NCBI RefSeq assembly: GCF_038397725.1
Contig: NZ_CP151634.1
Location: 3,286,001 to 3,350,000 of the forward strand
Source of the DNA: Microbacterium sp. LWO13-1.2
Lineage (GTDB): Bacteria; Actinomycetota; Actinomycetes; Actinomycetales; Microbacteriaceae
Reading direction: 5' to 3'
Length of the DNA: 64,000 nucleotides
Below the pieces are notes generated by a model. It did not search any database. It was not told the origin of the DNA and saw only the letters and a program-made list of their open reading frames with translations. Positions 28,561-35,386 of this stretch are shown in pieces. Position 1 is the stretch's first letter. Every line of letters begins with the position of its first letter. A program made the position numbers and the translations under genes.

Positions 28561-29067
28561 GTGAATGAACTGTCTCTTCGCCGCTGGTCTGTCGACGACT
28601 TCGATCTGCTGCGCCTGGCCAACACCGCCGAGATGACGGCGCACCTCAACGGCCCGGAAACCGAAGAGCAGCTGATCGCGCGCCATGAGCGCTATCTGCG
28701 ACTCGGCGAGTCGGGCGAGGCATGGATGTTCGTGGTCATCGACGGCGATCGTCCGCTCGGCTCGATCGGATGCTGGCGGACTAACTGGCACGGCGAGGCC
28801 GTCTTCGAGACCGGCTGGTTCGTCACGCCGGAGGCTCAAGGGCACGGCATGGCGTCCACGGCCCTCGCGCTTCTCATCGACGTCATGCGCGAGCACAGCT
28901 CCGAGCGACGCCTCCTCACGGCCTTCCCGTCCGTGACGAACGGACCGTCCAATGCGGTGTGCCGCAAGGCCGGCTTCACGCACGCGGGAACCGTCACCGA
29001 CGTGTTCCGCGATGCCGAGCTCACCTTCAACGAATGGGTGCTCGATCTGAGCGCTCCCGCCGCCTGA
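28561..29067 (+). CDS. GNAT family N-acetyltransferase (RimJ-like)
   Basis: 168 residues from GTG 28561. Acetyl-CoA binding pattern GWFVTPEAQGHGMASTALALLIDVM (about 86-110) and the C-terminal SNAVCRKAGFTHAGT helix-strand typical of RimJ/RimL-like GNATs. Begins with ELSLRRWSVDDFDLL. It converges with the tRNA-Lys gene downstream. Substrate unknown. Confidence 0.85.
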   Translation: MNELSLRRWSVDDFDLLRLANTAEMTAHLNGPETEEQLIARHERYLRLGESGEAWMFVVIDGDRPLGSIGCWRTNWHGEAVFETGWFVTPEAQGHGMASTALALLIDVMREHSSERRLLTAFPSVTNGPSNAVCRKAGFTHAGTVTDVFRDAELTFNEWVLDLSAPAA

Positions 29068-29091
29068 GCGCAGCGTTCGGTTCGGAAAATG

Positions 29092-29122
29092 AAAAAGCCC
29101 CGAAGACTGGCGAGAGTCTTCG
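29092..29122 (-). terminator. Terminator of tRNA-Lys
   Basis: Stem CGAAGACT (29101-29108) / AGTCTTCG (29115-29122), 6-nt loop, followed on the minus strand by GGGCTTTTTCATTTT. A classical intrinsic terminator 11 bp after the tRNA. Confidence 0.88.
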
Positions 29123-29133
29123 AGGCGATTCCG

Positions 29134-29206
29134 TGCACCCCCTCGGACTTGAACCGAGAACCCACTGATTAAGAGTCAGTTGCTCTGCCGATTGAGCTAG
29201 AGGTGC
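29134..29206 (-). tRNA. tRNA-Lys (CTT anticodon)
   Basis: 73-nt cloverleaf on the minus strand. Acceptor 5' GCACCTC pairs with GGGGTGC at the 3' end, discriminator A. The anticodon arm ACTGA-CTCTTAA-TCAGT gives anticodon CTT. The T arm contains GGTTCAAGTCC. CCA is not encoded (genomic bases after the discriminator read CGG). Confidence 0.96.
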
Positions 29207-29318
29207 GTGGCCCGGGATGACCCCGGCCGAGGAATTACATTACCAGTCGATCGGCGTCATGCGAAATCGAGGCCGACCCGCCGACGGAGACCCGGAATGG
29301 GAAGGCTATCCTGAGAAG

Positions 29319-30113
29319 GTGACCGCCTCCCCCGCTGCCGCCGACCTCCGCGACGACCTCGAGCTCGCCCTCCGACTGGCGGATGCTGCCGACGCACAGT
29401 CGCTGCCGCGCTTCGATGCGGCCGACCTCGAGATCTCGACGAAAGCCGACAATTCGCACGTCACGGACGCCGACCTCGCGACGGAGCGTGCGCTCCGAGA
29501 GATTCTGGCCGCCGAGCGCCCAGAGGATGGCATCTTCGGCGAGGAATTCGGCGCGCAGGGCGATACGCACCGCCAGTGGATCATCGATCCGATCGACGGC
29601 ACGGCGAACTTCCTGCGCGGAGTCCCGCTCTGGGGCACGATGATCGCGCTCGCCATCGACGGCGTCCCTCAGGTCGGTGTCGTCAGCATGCCCGCACTCG
29701 GGCGTCGCTGGTGGGCGTCGACCGGCGGAGGATCCTGGACCGCGACCGACGCCGCACCGCGGAGGATCCGCGCGTCATCCGTGTCTTCCATCAGCGACGC
29801 GAGCGTGAGCTTCCAGAGCATCACGCAATGGGCCGAGGCCGGCCAACTGCCCGCTCTGCTGAAGCTTGCCGAACACTCTTGGCGCGACCGAGCATATGGC
29901 GATGTGTTCGCCTACATGCTCCTTGCCGAGGGACGTCTCGAGATGGTCGCGGAGTTCGAGGTGAAGGAATACGACATCGCCGCTGCGGTCCCGATCGTCC
30001 GCGAGGCCGGTGGCCGAATGACCTCGTTCGACGGCGTCGAGACGATCTCTGCCCGTTCGACACTCGCCAGTAACGGCATCCTGCACGGTGCCTTCCTCGA
30101 CCTCCTGCACTGA
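29319..30113 (+). CDS. hisN: Histidinol-phosphatase, inositol-monophosphatase family
   Basis: 264 residues. Mg2+-dependent phosphatase fold: GEEFG near residue 70, WIIDPIDGTANFLRG (metal-binding DPIDGT, about 87-101), AEFEVKEYDIAAAVPIVREAGG. Arrangement and length match actinobacterial HisN; general inositol monophosphatase activity is the alternative. GTG 29319 is chosen because the conserved domain begins soon after; the frame stays open to 29217 but overlaps the spacer next to the tRNA. Confidence 0.82.
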   Translation: MTASPAAADLRDDLELALRLADAADAQSLPRFDAADLEISTKADNSHVTDADLATERALREILAAERPEDGIFGEEFGAQGDTHRQWIIDPIDGTANFLRGVPLWGTMIALAIDGVPQVGVVSMPALGRRWWASTGGGSWTATDAAPRRIRASSVSSISDASVSFQSITQWAEAGQLPALLKLAEHSWRDRAYGDVFAYMLLAEGRLEMVAEFEVKEYDIAAAVPIVREAGGRMTSFDGVETISARSTLASNGILHGAFLDLLH

Positions 30114-30144
30114 CTCCACCCCAGACACACGACAGGGCCCAGCG

Positions 30145-30717
30145 ATGATCCCCCGCATCTCTACTGCCGCCGCCTCGGCGCTGCTCCTCGCGCTCGTTCT
30201 CACTGCGTGCGCCGGCGCGCCGACCGATACCGGGACGATCCCGACGCCCAAGGCGTCGGAGCCCGCCGCGGAGGCGAGCGCCGAACCGGTGACCACGCCC
30301 ACCCCTGCAGCCACGAGCGCGGCTCCCACCTGCGAGACGATGGTCTCGCAGGGCACGGTCGAGGCGCTCACCGATGAAGGTTGGACCGCGGGGGTCAAGG
30401 AGTTCAACATCGGAGGCGTGCCCCTCCCGCAGGGGCTGCTCTGCTTCTGGGCGGACTACACCGTCGCCTCCGATCATGGTCAGCTCTATGGATGGTCCCA
30501 GATCAGCGCATCCGACGCTGACAAGGCGCAGGCTGCTCTGCTGGCCGACGGGTGGCAGCGCGAGGATTCATCGGAGGGCGTGTACATCACCGAGGATGCC
30601 GAGCACTCGATGGGTACCGACGAAGACGGTTACGGCATGACCTACCTCTTCGGCGATGGTTGGGTGAAATTCGCTGACACGAGGCAGGGACTGATCCTCA
30701 TCGAGTGGGCCGGCTGA
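30145..30717 (+). CDS. Lipoprotein with Thr/Pro/Ala-rich linker
   Basis: 190 residues. Signal peptide ending LTAC (lipobox), then a 40-residue low-complexity Ala/Pro/Thr linker, then a soluble domain with two cysteines (PTCETMVSQGTVEAL, GLLCFWADY) that could form a disulfide. No family recognised. It follows hisN by 31 bp. Confidence 0.75.
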   Translation: MIPRISTAAASALLLALVLTACAGAPTDTGTIPTPKASEPAAEASAEPVTTPTPAATSAAPTCETMVSQGTVEALTDEGWTAGVKEFNIGGVPLPQGLLCFWADYTVASDHGQLYGWSQISASDADKAQAALLADGWQREDSSEGVYITEDAEHSMGTDEDGYGMTYLFGDGWVKFADTRQGLILIEWAG

Positions 30718-30783
30718 TCCGCTGACGTTTCGGGATGCGGCTAGGCTTCGTCGGAACCACGCCCCCATTTCCTGAGGACCCCC

Positions 30784-31167
30784 ATGGCATCACACGACTT
30801 CATCATCAACGGCGACCACACCGCCGCCAGGGCGACGATCGCCGCTGCTCTGCAGGCGGAAGGGTACGCGCTGAACGCGCTGCCGAACGGGACGACGATC
30901 GTCGCCGCGCGCGGCAGCAAGGCCGCGACACTCTGGATCGGCGCTCTGGCCGGGAAGAACTTCCATGTGTCCTTCGCTGTGGACTACGCGCAGGATGCTC
31001 AAGGGCGCCTCATCGCCCGCCTGAATCGCGATATGACCGCCGGCGCCCTCAAGGGCGGTGCGATCGGTGCGGCGAAGACCAAGACCGCATTCGAGGAAAC
31101 CGCGAACGCCCTGCAGGCGGCGCTTGCGTCCACGGGGACGCTGGCTGCCTCCGTCGCGAACCCCTGA
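30784..31167 (+). CDS. Hypothetical protein
   Basis: 127 residues, apparently soluble. It begins ASHDFIINGDHTAARATIAAALQAEGYAL, with alternating strand/helix character and an Ala/Gly-rich C-terminal helix (AGALKGGAIGAAKTKTAFEETANAL). No signal peptide. Its end lies about 60 bp before the ssrA-derived terminator that marks the left side of the island, so it is the last core gene on that side. Confidence 0.65.
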   Translation: MASHDFIINGDHTAARATIAAALQAEGYALNALPNGTTIVAARGSKAATLWIGALAGKNFHVSFAVDYAQDAQGRLIARLNRDMTAGALKGGAIGAAKTKTAFEETANALQAALASTGTLAASVANP

Positions 31168-31225
31168 GGTCGGGATCGGCCCGTCTCCGGTTCTTGGAGA
31201 GTGCATTTCCCCTACAAACACAGAA

Positions 31226-31263
31226 AACCCCGACATCCGCGTGGTCACGCGGTTGTCGGGGTT
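31226..31263 (-). terminator. Terminator, probably the original ssrA terminator displaced by the island
   Basis: Outer stem AACCCCGACA (31226-31235) / TGTCGGGGTT (31254-31263) and inner stem CCGCGTG / CACGCGG; a run of A at 31224-31227 gives a T-run on the minus strand. It is followed 8 bp later by a copy of the ssrA 3'-flank (31272-31292), the same arrangement as the live ssrA terminator at 36685. Confidence 0.8.
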
Positions 31264-31271
31264 CTCCTGTA

Positions 31272-31292
31272 TGACAGCGGTTCCGTGGAGCT
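31272..31292. repeat. Copy A of the ssrA 3'-end junction (left flank of island)
   Basis: 21 bases matching 36736-36756 with one mismatch (C at 31284 versus G at 36748). The matching part covers the region just outside ssrA plus the last 6-7 bases of the tmRNA gene, then diverges at 31293. Interpreted as the chromosomal side of an ancestral attachment site. Confidence 0.7.
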
Positions 31293-31639
31293 AAGTTTGT
31301 TTTCTGATGTGTCTCATGTGTCATCGAGGAACTCGAGAGCACGAGATCAACCTGTTGGAATGATACTTCCGAGCGGCTCCTCGGGGCGCTAGCGACGAAG
31401 TACGCGTGCAGAGCCTGCAGGTGCGCATCGCGCTCGGACTCGAGGTCGGTGATGCGCTCTCGGGCCGCGTCGAGATCCTGCTTCTCTCGCCTCTCGGCCT
31501 GTTGCTTCGGCGCACGCGGTCCACCACCCTGACGAACAGGGCGGTCGACCGCGCGCGCGCGATGACTTTTCCACTGGTGACAGCGACCATTCTCCGAGAC
31601 GCTCAACTTGTCTCGGATGATACACATGGTGACGACCAT
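31293..31639 (-). pseudogene. Truncated ORF between two ssrA-end copies
   Basis: A reverse frame from ATG 31639 encodes about 100 plausible residues, with a charged, likely coiled-coil stretch (AERREKQDLDAARERITDLESERDAHLQAL). It runs through copy A of the att-like repeat into the neighbouring terminator and antisense to a core gene, so its natural C-terminus is missing. It may be the remnant of an older insertion at the same site. No family recognised; it could also be non-coding. Confidence 0.35.
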
Positions 31640-31686
31640 TCTGAATCCCCACTTGCAGTGTGGTGATACACATGTTTGACACCATT
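31575..31686. repeat. Cluster of short direct and inverted repeats next to copy B
   Basis: TGATACACATG occurs at 31618-31628 and 31664-31674, each followed 6 nt later by ACCATT; TGGTGAC(AGC)GACCATTCT occurs at about 31575 and 31627 with a 3-nt difference. TCCGAGAC (31593-31600) pairs with GTCTCGGA (31610-31617). Together they look like a protein-binding region (operators or recombination accessory sites). Confidence 0.45.
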
Positions 31687-31687
31687 C

Positions 31688-31709
31688 GTGGAGCTGGGGG
31701 GAATCGAAC
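31688..31709. repeat. att-like direct repeat, left copy (copy B)
   Basis: 22 bases identical to 36749-36770; contains GGAGCTGGGGGGAATCGAAC, the reverse complement of the tmRNA 3' end. It continues CTTATGCC here instead of CCCCGTCC, so it is a fragment and not a second ssrA. Confidence 0.8.
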
Positions 31710-31827
31710 TTATGCCCCGCGGCTTACTTCTGCTAGCGGGATCCGCCGAATTTCGGCAATATTCCGCTCTCCACTCGATGGCGACATGCATGAAACTACA
31801 TCGGCCGACATCCGTTTTCGAGCTTCG

Positions 31828-31845
31828 TTGTGGCACCCGTTGTGG
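31828..31845. repeat. Arm-type repeat, left end
   Basis: TTGTGGCACCCGTTGTGG, identical to 36635-36652 and in the same orientation. It contains two TTGTGG units. The distance to the att-like repeat (about 120 bp) parallels that at the right end (about 100 bp), as expected for integrase arm-binding sites. Confidence 0.6.
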
Positions 31846-31900
31846 TGCGGGTCGGGCGGCGTTAGAAGATCGAGACCGGGAGCAACGCGGCCCCATGCCG

Positions 31901-32383
31901 TCAACGGCGCAGCACGGGATCGAAACGAAGACGCCCCGATTCGACCCGGAGGTTTCGCGCCTGAACGACTTGGACGTATGGGTGAAGAATGTCCCAGTAG
32001 TGAAGGGCTCCACGCACGTAGTCGTCGGCGTTGGCAAACAACAGTAGCTCCGAGCGATCTTCCCAGGGAAATATGATCTGGACGGCTGCTTTCAGCGCAG
32101 CGTCCGCCTCTCCGGCTGTGTGCGACGCGGGCAGCACAGCGATCACTTCGTTCGCTTCCCAGGGCAACACAGGATCGGTTGAGCGCGCCCCTGCTGGGTC
32201 GAGTGCAATCACCCATGCTTCAGCCCTCGTCGGTATGCGGCGCCGAAGTCGCGACACCTGTTCCAGATCAAAGCGCCACGGACCGCCATGCTCCGACTCA
32301 TCCCGCGGGAACATCTCACGAGCGACCGCGCGAACCCACTTCGGTGAGACGTTCAGTTCGACGGCGAGTTCAGCGGGGGTCAT
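31901..32383 (-). CDS. HTH protein (MerR/excisionase-like N-terminus)
   Basis: 160 residues. ATG 32383 overlaps the upstream stop (ATGA). The N-terminal helix-turn-helix MTPAELAVELNVSPKWVRAVAREMF followed by WRFDLEQVSRLRRR resembles MerR/Xis-type DNA-binding domains; the C-terminal 100 residues (EANEVIAVLPASHTAGEADAALKAAVQIIFPWEDRSELLLF) are not recognised. It may be a phage regulator; its place downstream of tail-type genes is unusual for an excisionase. Confidence 0.6.
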   Translation of the reverse strand: MTPAELAVELNVSPKWVRAVAREMFPRDESEHGGPWRFDLEQVSRLRRRIPTRAEAWVIALDPAGARSTDPVLPWEANEVIAVLPASHTAGEADAALKAAVQIIFPWEDRSELLLFANADDYVRGALHYWDILHPYVQVVQARNLRVESGRLRFDPVLRR

Positions 32384-33120
32384 GTAGCAGAGCCTAGCCA
32401 CAAGCGTTCCACCGCGACGTCCGCCGCGGTGGAACGCGACGTGACGGGTGCAGCCGGTTGAGGCGTCTCGCGGAGATCCCCTCTCATCGCCAGTGCCTCG
32501 TCATAGTCCGGGAAACGAAACAGTCGTTCCGCCTGGACGCTTCCGTTCTCCACCAGGAAAGCCATCAGCTCGCCGCCGATGGCGACTGCCTTGGCACCGG
32601 CTTCCATCAGGTCTAGCTGTTCGTCGCGGACACGACATGCCAGCGCGATCTTCTCCTCGCGTGCATCCGGCGCGGATGACAGCGTAAACGTTTGCGGCTT
32701 GGGCTTGACAGCGAACTCTCCTGCCGGGATACGTTGCGACTCGAACGTGCCTCCGTCCATCGACGTGTACTTGAAGGCCGAAAGTAGTTCGCTCTCATGC
32801 GGAAACCCGAAGAGGTAGACGGTCGTGCTGCCGATATCTCCAGCGATCGAGATCAGTTCGCGCTCGATCGCCCTCAGTCTTCCTGGTGCGGTCGCATTGG
32901 CGCCTTCGACGTCGACGATTGCCAGATCCGCGTTGAGTTGAGCGTGCAGAGCCGCGCCGATTTCGGCAGTACCTGTTGTGGCCATGGCTAGGTTCAGTCG
33001 AGGAATGGCCCACACCTTCGACTGATACCGAACGGGTGTACGTCCATCTGCGGCGGTGACCAATGTGTCAGAAACGATCTCGGCCGCGTCTTGCCAGACT
33101 GTGTACATCAGCAGCGTCAA
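32380..33120 (-). CDS. Phage-type protein with Ntn-hydrolase-like N-terminus
   Basis: About 246 residues. The N-terminal pattern MYTVWQDAAEIVSDTLVTAADG, then SKVWAIPRLNLAMATTGTAEIG, follows the strand-turn-strand layout (SDT then K) of proteasome-like Ntn hydrolases. No Thr/Ser/Cys follows directly at position 1, so catalytic competence is uncertain. A TTG at 33120 overlaps the upstream stop (TTGA) with AGGGAAG ahead; ATG 33108 is the alternative. It lies between the tape-measure remnant and the HTH gene. Confidence 0.55.
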   Translation of the reverse strand: MTLLMYTVWQDAAEIVSDTLVTAADGRTPVRYQSKVWAIPRLNLAMATTGTAEIGAALHAQLNADLAIVDVEGANATAPGRLRAIERELISIAGDIGSTTVYLFGFPHESELLSAFKYTSMDGGTFESQRIPAGEFAVKPKPQTFTLSSAPDAREEKIALACRVRDEQLDLMEAGAKAVAIGGELMAFLVENGSVQAERLFRFPDYDEALAMRGDLRETPQPAAPVTSRSTAADVAVERLWLGSAT

Positions 33121-33632
33121 GAGCTTCCCTTCCTCTTCGCCCCGGATGGGAGCTCCATAGCGTACTCCTCGCTGTCGGCCGTCTTGGCAGCAATACCCCT
33201 GGCCGACGTGATGCCTCTCCATTCACCGCTCCGTAATGCGGCACGGTATTTCTCGATCGCGCTGTGGCCACCAGCTGCCCGCACTTCGGCTGCAGTCAGG
33301 ACATGCTCGCCGTCTGACAGCATTGCGGGCACGTCGTCGGATGTGCTCGTCCCGGGTCCGCGAACCGGCCCGCCGGTAGCCCATTCGCCGATCGACACGT
33401 CCTTGTTCCCGACAGAGAACGATTCCAGCGTGATCCGCTTGTAGGTGTTGCCGGGAATCGCGTCTAGGCGTTCCTTCAGAGCCCGCAGCTTCAGTTCCGC
33501 TTCTTCCGCGCCGGTCAAAGTCACCGCGGTGTTTATGTTGCCGGGGATGAGTCCGAGCTTGTCGGCGTAGGCTTCTGCTTCGGCCCCGGTGATCCCGAAT
33601 TGCGCGAGCATGTCGATCAGTCGTTGACGCAC
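33117..33632 (-). pseudogene. C-terminal remnant of a phage tape-measure protein
   Basis: 171 codons from a GTG. The segment ATGGPVRGPGTSTSDDVPAMLSDGEHVLTAAEVRAAGG is the signature C-terminal tip of siphophage tape-measure proteins, which normally exceed 600-1000 residues; the long helical body and hydrophobic domain are missing. An in-frame TAA lies 6 bp before the GTG, in sequence belonging to the next gene fragment, which marks a deletion junction near 33632-33645. Confidence 0.75.
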
Positions 33633-33774
33633 CCATTAGGACTCGCAGCAATCCGGCGGCTGAAGCAGTGCCGCTCTCGTCGACCGTCTCGGCGAGCCGT
33701 AGCGCAACTGCACGCCGCCATCCGTCAACACCGAGCCGATCCAGCTCGGCACCGACCTCCTCAGAAATAGTCAT
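33633..33774 (-). pseudogene. 5' fragment of a phage gene, perhaps terminase small subunit
   Basis: From ATG 33774, with a strong GAAGGAGG just ahead, about 48 codons read MTISEEVGAELDRLGVDGWRR...SAAGLLRVLMG, similar in style to small phage terminase subunits. The frame then runs into the tape-measure sequence out of register and loses coding character. Interpreted as the left edge of a large internal deletion. Terminase identity is uncertain. Confidence 0.5.
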
Positions 33775-33977
33775 GAGCCTCCTTCGACCCCGTTTTTTCG
33801 TGGGGGGAGAAAAGTCGATTCCCCGGCGGGCCGCGGTGCGAGGGGCGAAGGGGGTTCCCCCCACCCCTGAGCATCGGGTGATCCCATCGGTGTACCCATG
33901 CCTGGCACCTCGACGTCGAGTGTCGCTTTCATACGGTGCAACGTGTGGTTGTGTTCTTCCATGTGGTCTTCACTCAT
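33771..33977 (-). CDS. Possible small phage ORF
   Basis: 68 codons from ATG 33977 (MSEDHMEEHNHTLHRMKATLDVEV...). The stop overlaps the next start by ATGA, the typical phage coupling. It ends in a Pro/Gly-rich, low-complexity tail. It overlaps nothing on its strand but is back to back with the plus-strand gene at 33982. No family recognised; it may not be expressed. Confidence 0.35.
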   Translation of the reverse strand: MSEDHMEEHNHTLHRMKATLDVEVPGMGTPMGSPDAQGWGEPPSPLAPRPAGESTFLPPRKNGVEGGS

Positions 33978-33981
33978 CACC

Positions 33982-34806
33982 ATGGAACTCAGCGACTCCG
34001 CGGCTCCGGATTCTGCAGGTATCTGGAACTTCTCGACATTCGGACCGGACCTCATCGTCGGGGCGCTGACTGCTCTGGGTGTTGGTCTGATACTCATCTG
34101 GGCCGAGCAACGCGTGAGTGCCCACGCGCGGGGCGAGGCTGTAGCCCAACAGCAGGACCGAGCCGTGTCTAACGGGGTTCTTCTGCTTCAGGCATCCCTT
34201 ATCTACTCCGGACATGGTCCAGAGTCACTGCTACCCGCTGGCGGCAACCTGGAGCGCCTGCGGCTTCTTGCTGGCTCCGTCTCTCCGGATCGGCCTTCCC
34301 GAAACGTATTCGGGTTCAATTGGTTAACAGACGCCGTGGGAACTTACGAGCGCCTTCAGGTACTGGCCGACAGCATCTCCGCTCGATCGGAGAGCTACGA
34401 GAGTGGCGATAGCTTCCTGACAGCTTCGACTCTCTACGCTCGCATCAACGACATGGCGCGTGCCGGAGTCACTCACATACCGTCGTGGTGGGAGGGCGGC
34501 GCCCCTGAAACACTCGAACCCGTTGCAACGCAGGTCGAGCAAGACTGGGCGTTCAAGGACGACGTAACGTCCTACCTCCACGCGCGGCGTCTCCTAGATG
34601 AATACCGCGATGCGTTCCTCGAAGCATGGCACGAACTGTCCGCCAAGGCTCACGTGATCAACCTAGAGACCATCACGGGTGCTCCTCATCGGTGGCTCAA
34701 AGGCCGAATCGTCGAGCGTCGGCGGCGGCTCAAGTTTGAAGAGCTAACGCGAGAAGTTGTCGCAACCACTGAGAACCGTCTCAACATGATGCGAGGTGGC
34801 TGCTGA
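33982..34806 (+). CDS. Single-TM protein, accessory, unknown function
   Basis: 274 residues from ATG 33982. One N-terminal TM segment (DLIVGALTALGVGLILIWAEQRV, about 23-45), then a helical cytoplasmic domain of about 225 residues with no recognised motif, ending in a basic C-terminus (RIVERRRRLKFEEL). No clear ribosome-binding site. It is on the strand opposite to the phage genes, the usual position for lysogenic-conversion or defence cargo. Confidence 0.55.
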   Translation: MELSDSAAPDSAGIWNFSTFGPDLIVGALTALGVGLILIWAEQRVSAHARGEAVAQQQDRAVSNGVLLLQASLIYSGHGPESLLPAGGNLERLRLLAGSVSPDRPSRNVFGFNWLTDAVGTYERLQVLADSISARSESYESGDSFLTASTLYARINDMARAGVTHIPSWWEGGAPETLEPVATQVEQDWAFKDDVTSYLHARRLLDEYRDAFLEAWHELSAKAHVINLETITGAPHRWLKGRIVERRRRLKFEELTREVVATTENRLNMMRGGC

Positions 34807-34813
34807 CCTCTAG

Positions 34814-35332
34814 TTAGCGGCGCTCAAAGAGCAGGGAAATCTCGCGTTCGAAGCCGTGTCCGCCCTGCTCCCATCGCAGCCGAGTCGCAGTAGACGAGTC
34901 GAACGGAACGAAGGCGACGAACGCTCCCGTGCCGCCGACATCGAGGGTATTCCAGTAAGGAAGCGTCTCCGCCTGAATGGTCGGCGCAACAAACTCGACA
35001 CGAAGGTGCTCGACAGCGCTAGGCCCAAGGTTGGTGACTTCCCACTCAGTCAGTCCGCCAAGCAAGGTGCTGCCGTAAGCGGCAGTGAAATGGCTGGGAT
35101 TGCTCATCGACTTGGAAAAGGCAACAGAGATCGTCGAGCCCACAGGAGGCGGAGAGGTCGCATACTTCCTGCGCAGCCACCCGTCGATCTGCTTCGGGAT
35201 CGATCGCGCCCAACGCACGATGCGCTTGCCCCAGAACGACGCCGCGATCAGACCAGCGATCAGAATGAGTAGCCCGATCCACCCGGCCGGGTCTGCGTCG
35301 AACTTCTCGATGAACCACTCCCAAAACTCCAC
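34814..35332 (-). CDS. Single-TM protein with C-terminal beta domain
   Basis: 172 residues. N-terminal TM segment PAGWIGLLILIAGLIAASFW (about 15-34), basic linker, then a beta-rich domain (VGSTISVAFSKSMSNPSHFTAAY, TEWEVTNLGPSAVEHLRVEFVAP) that looks like an Ig/CARDB-type sandwich. It converges with 33982 and is divergent from the TIR-like gene, sharing a 54-bp promoter region with it. Function unknown. Confidence 0.55.
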   Translation of the reverse strand: MEFWEWFIEKFDADPAGWIGLLILIAGLIAASFWGKRIVRWARSIPKQIDGWLRRKYATSPPPVGSTISVAFSKSMSNPSHFTAAYGSTLLGGLTEWEVTNLGPSAVEHLRVEFVAPTIQAETLPYWNTLDVGGTGAFVAFVPFDSSTATRLRWEQGGHGFEREISLLFERR

Positions 35333-35386
35333 TCCTGAAGCCTAGCGATTCGGTCAGACCCCAACCTGCTGCGCTAGCGTTCTGGG

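Noticed and set aside
31676..32047. Plus-strand frame starting at copy B
   Set aside because: Begins in ssrA-derived sequence and overlaps the HTH gene on the other strand; no coding pattern.
33668..34069. Plus-strand frame of 133 codons
   Set aside because: Antisense to phage fragments and out of frame with the 33982 gene; shadow.
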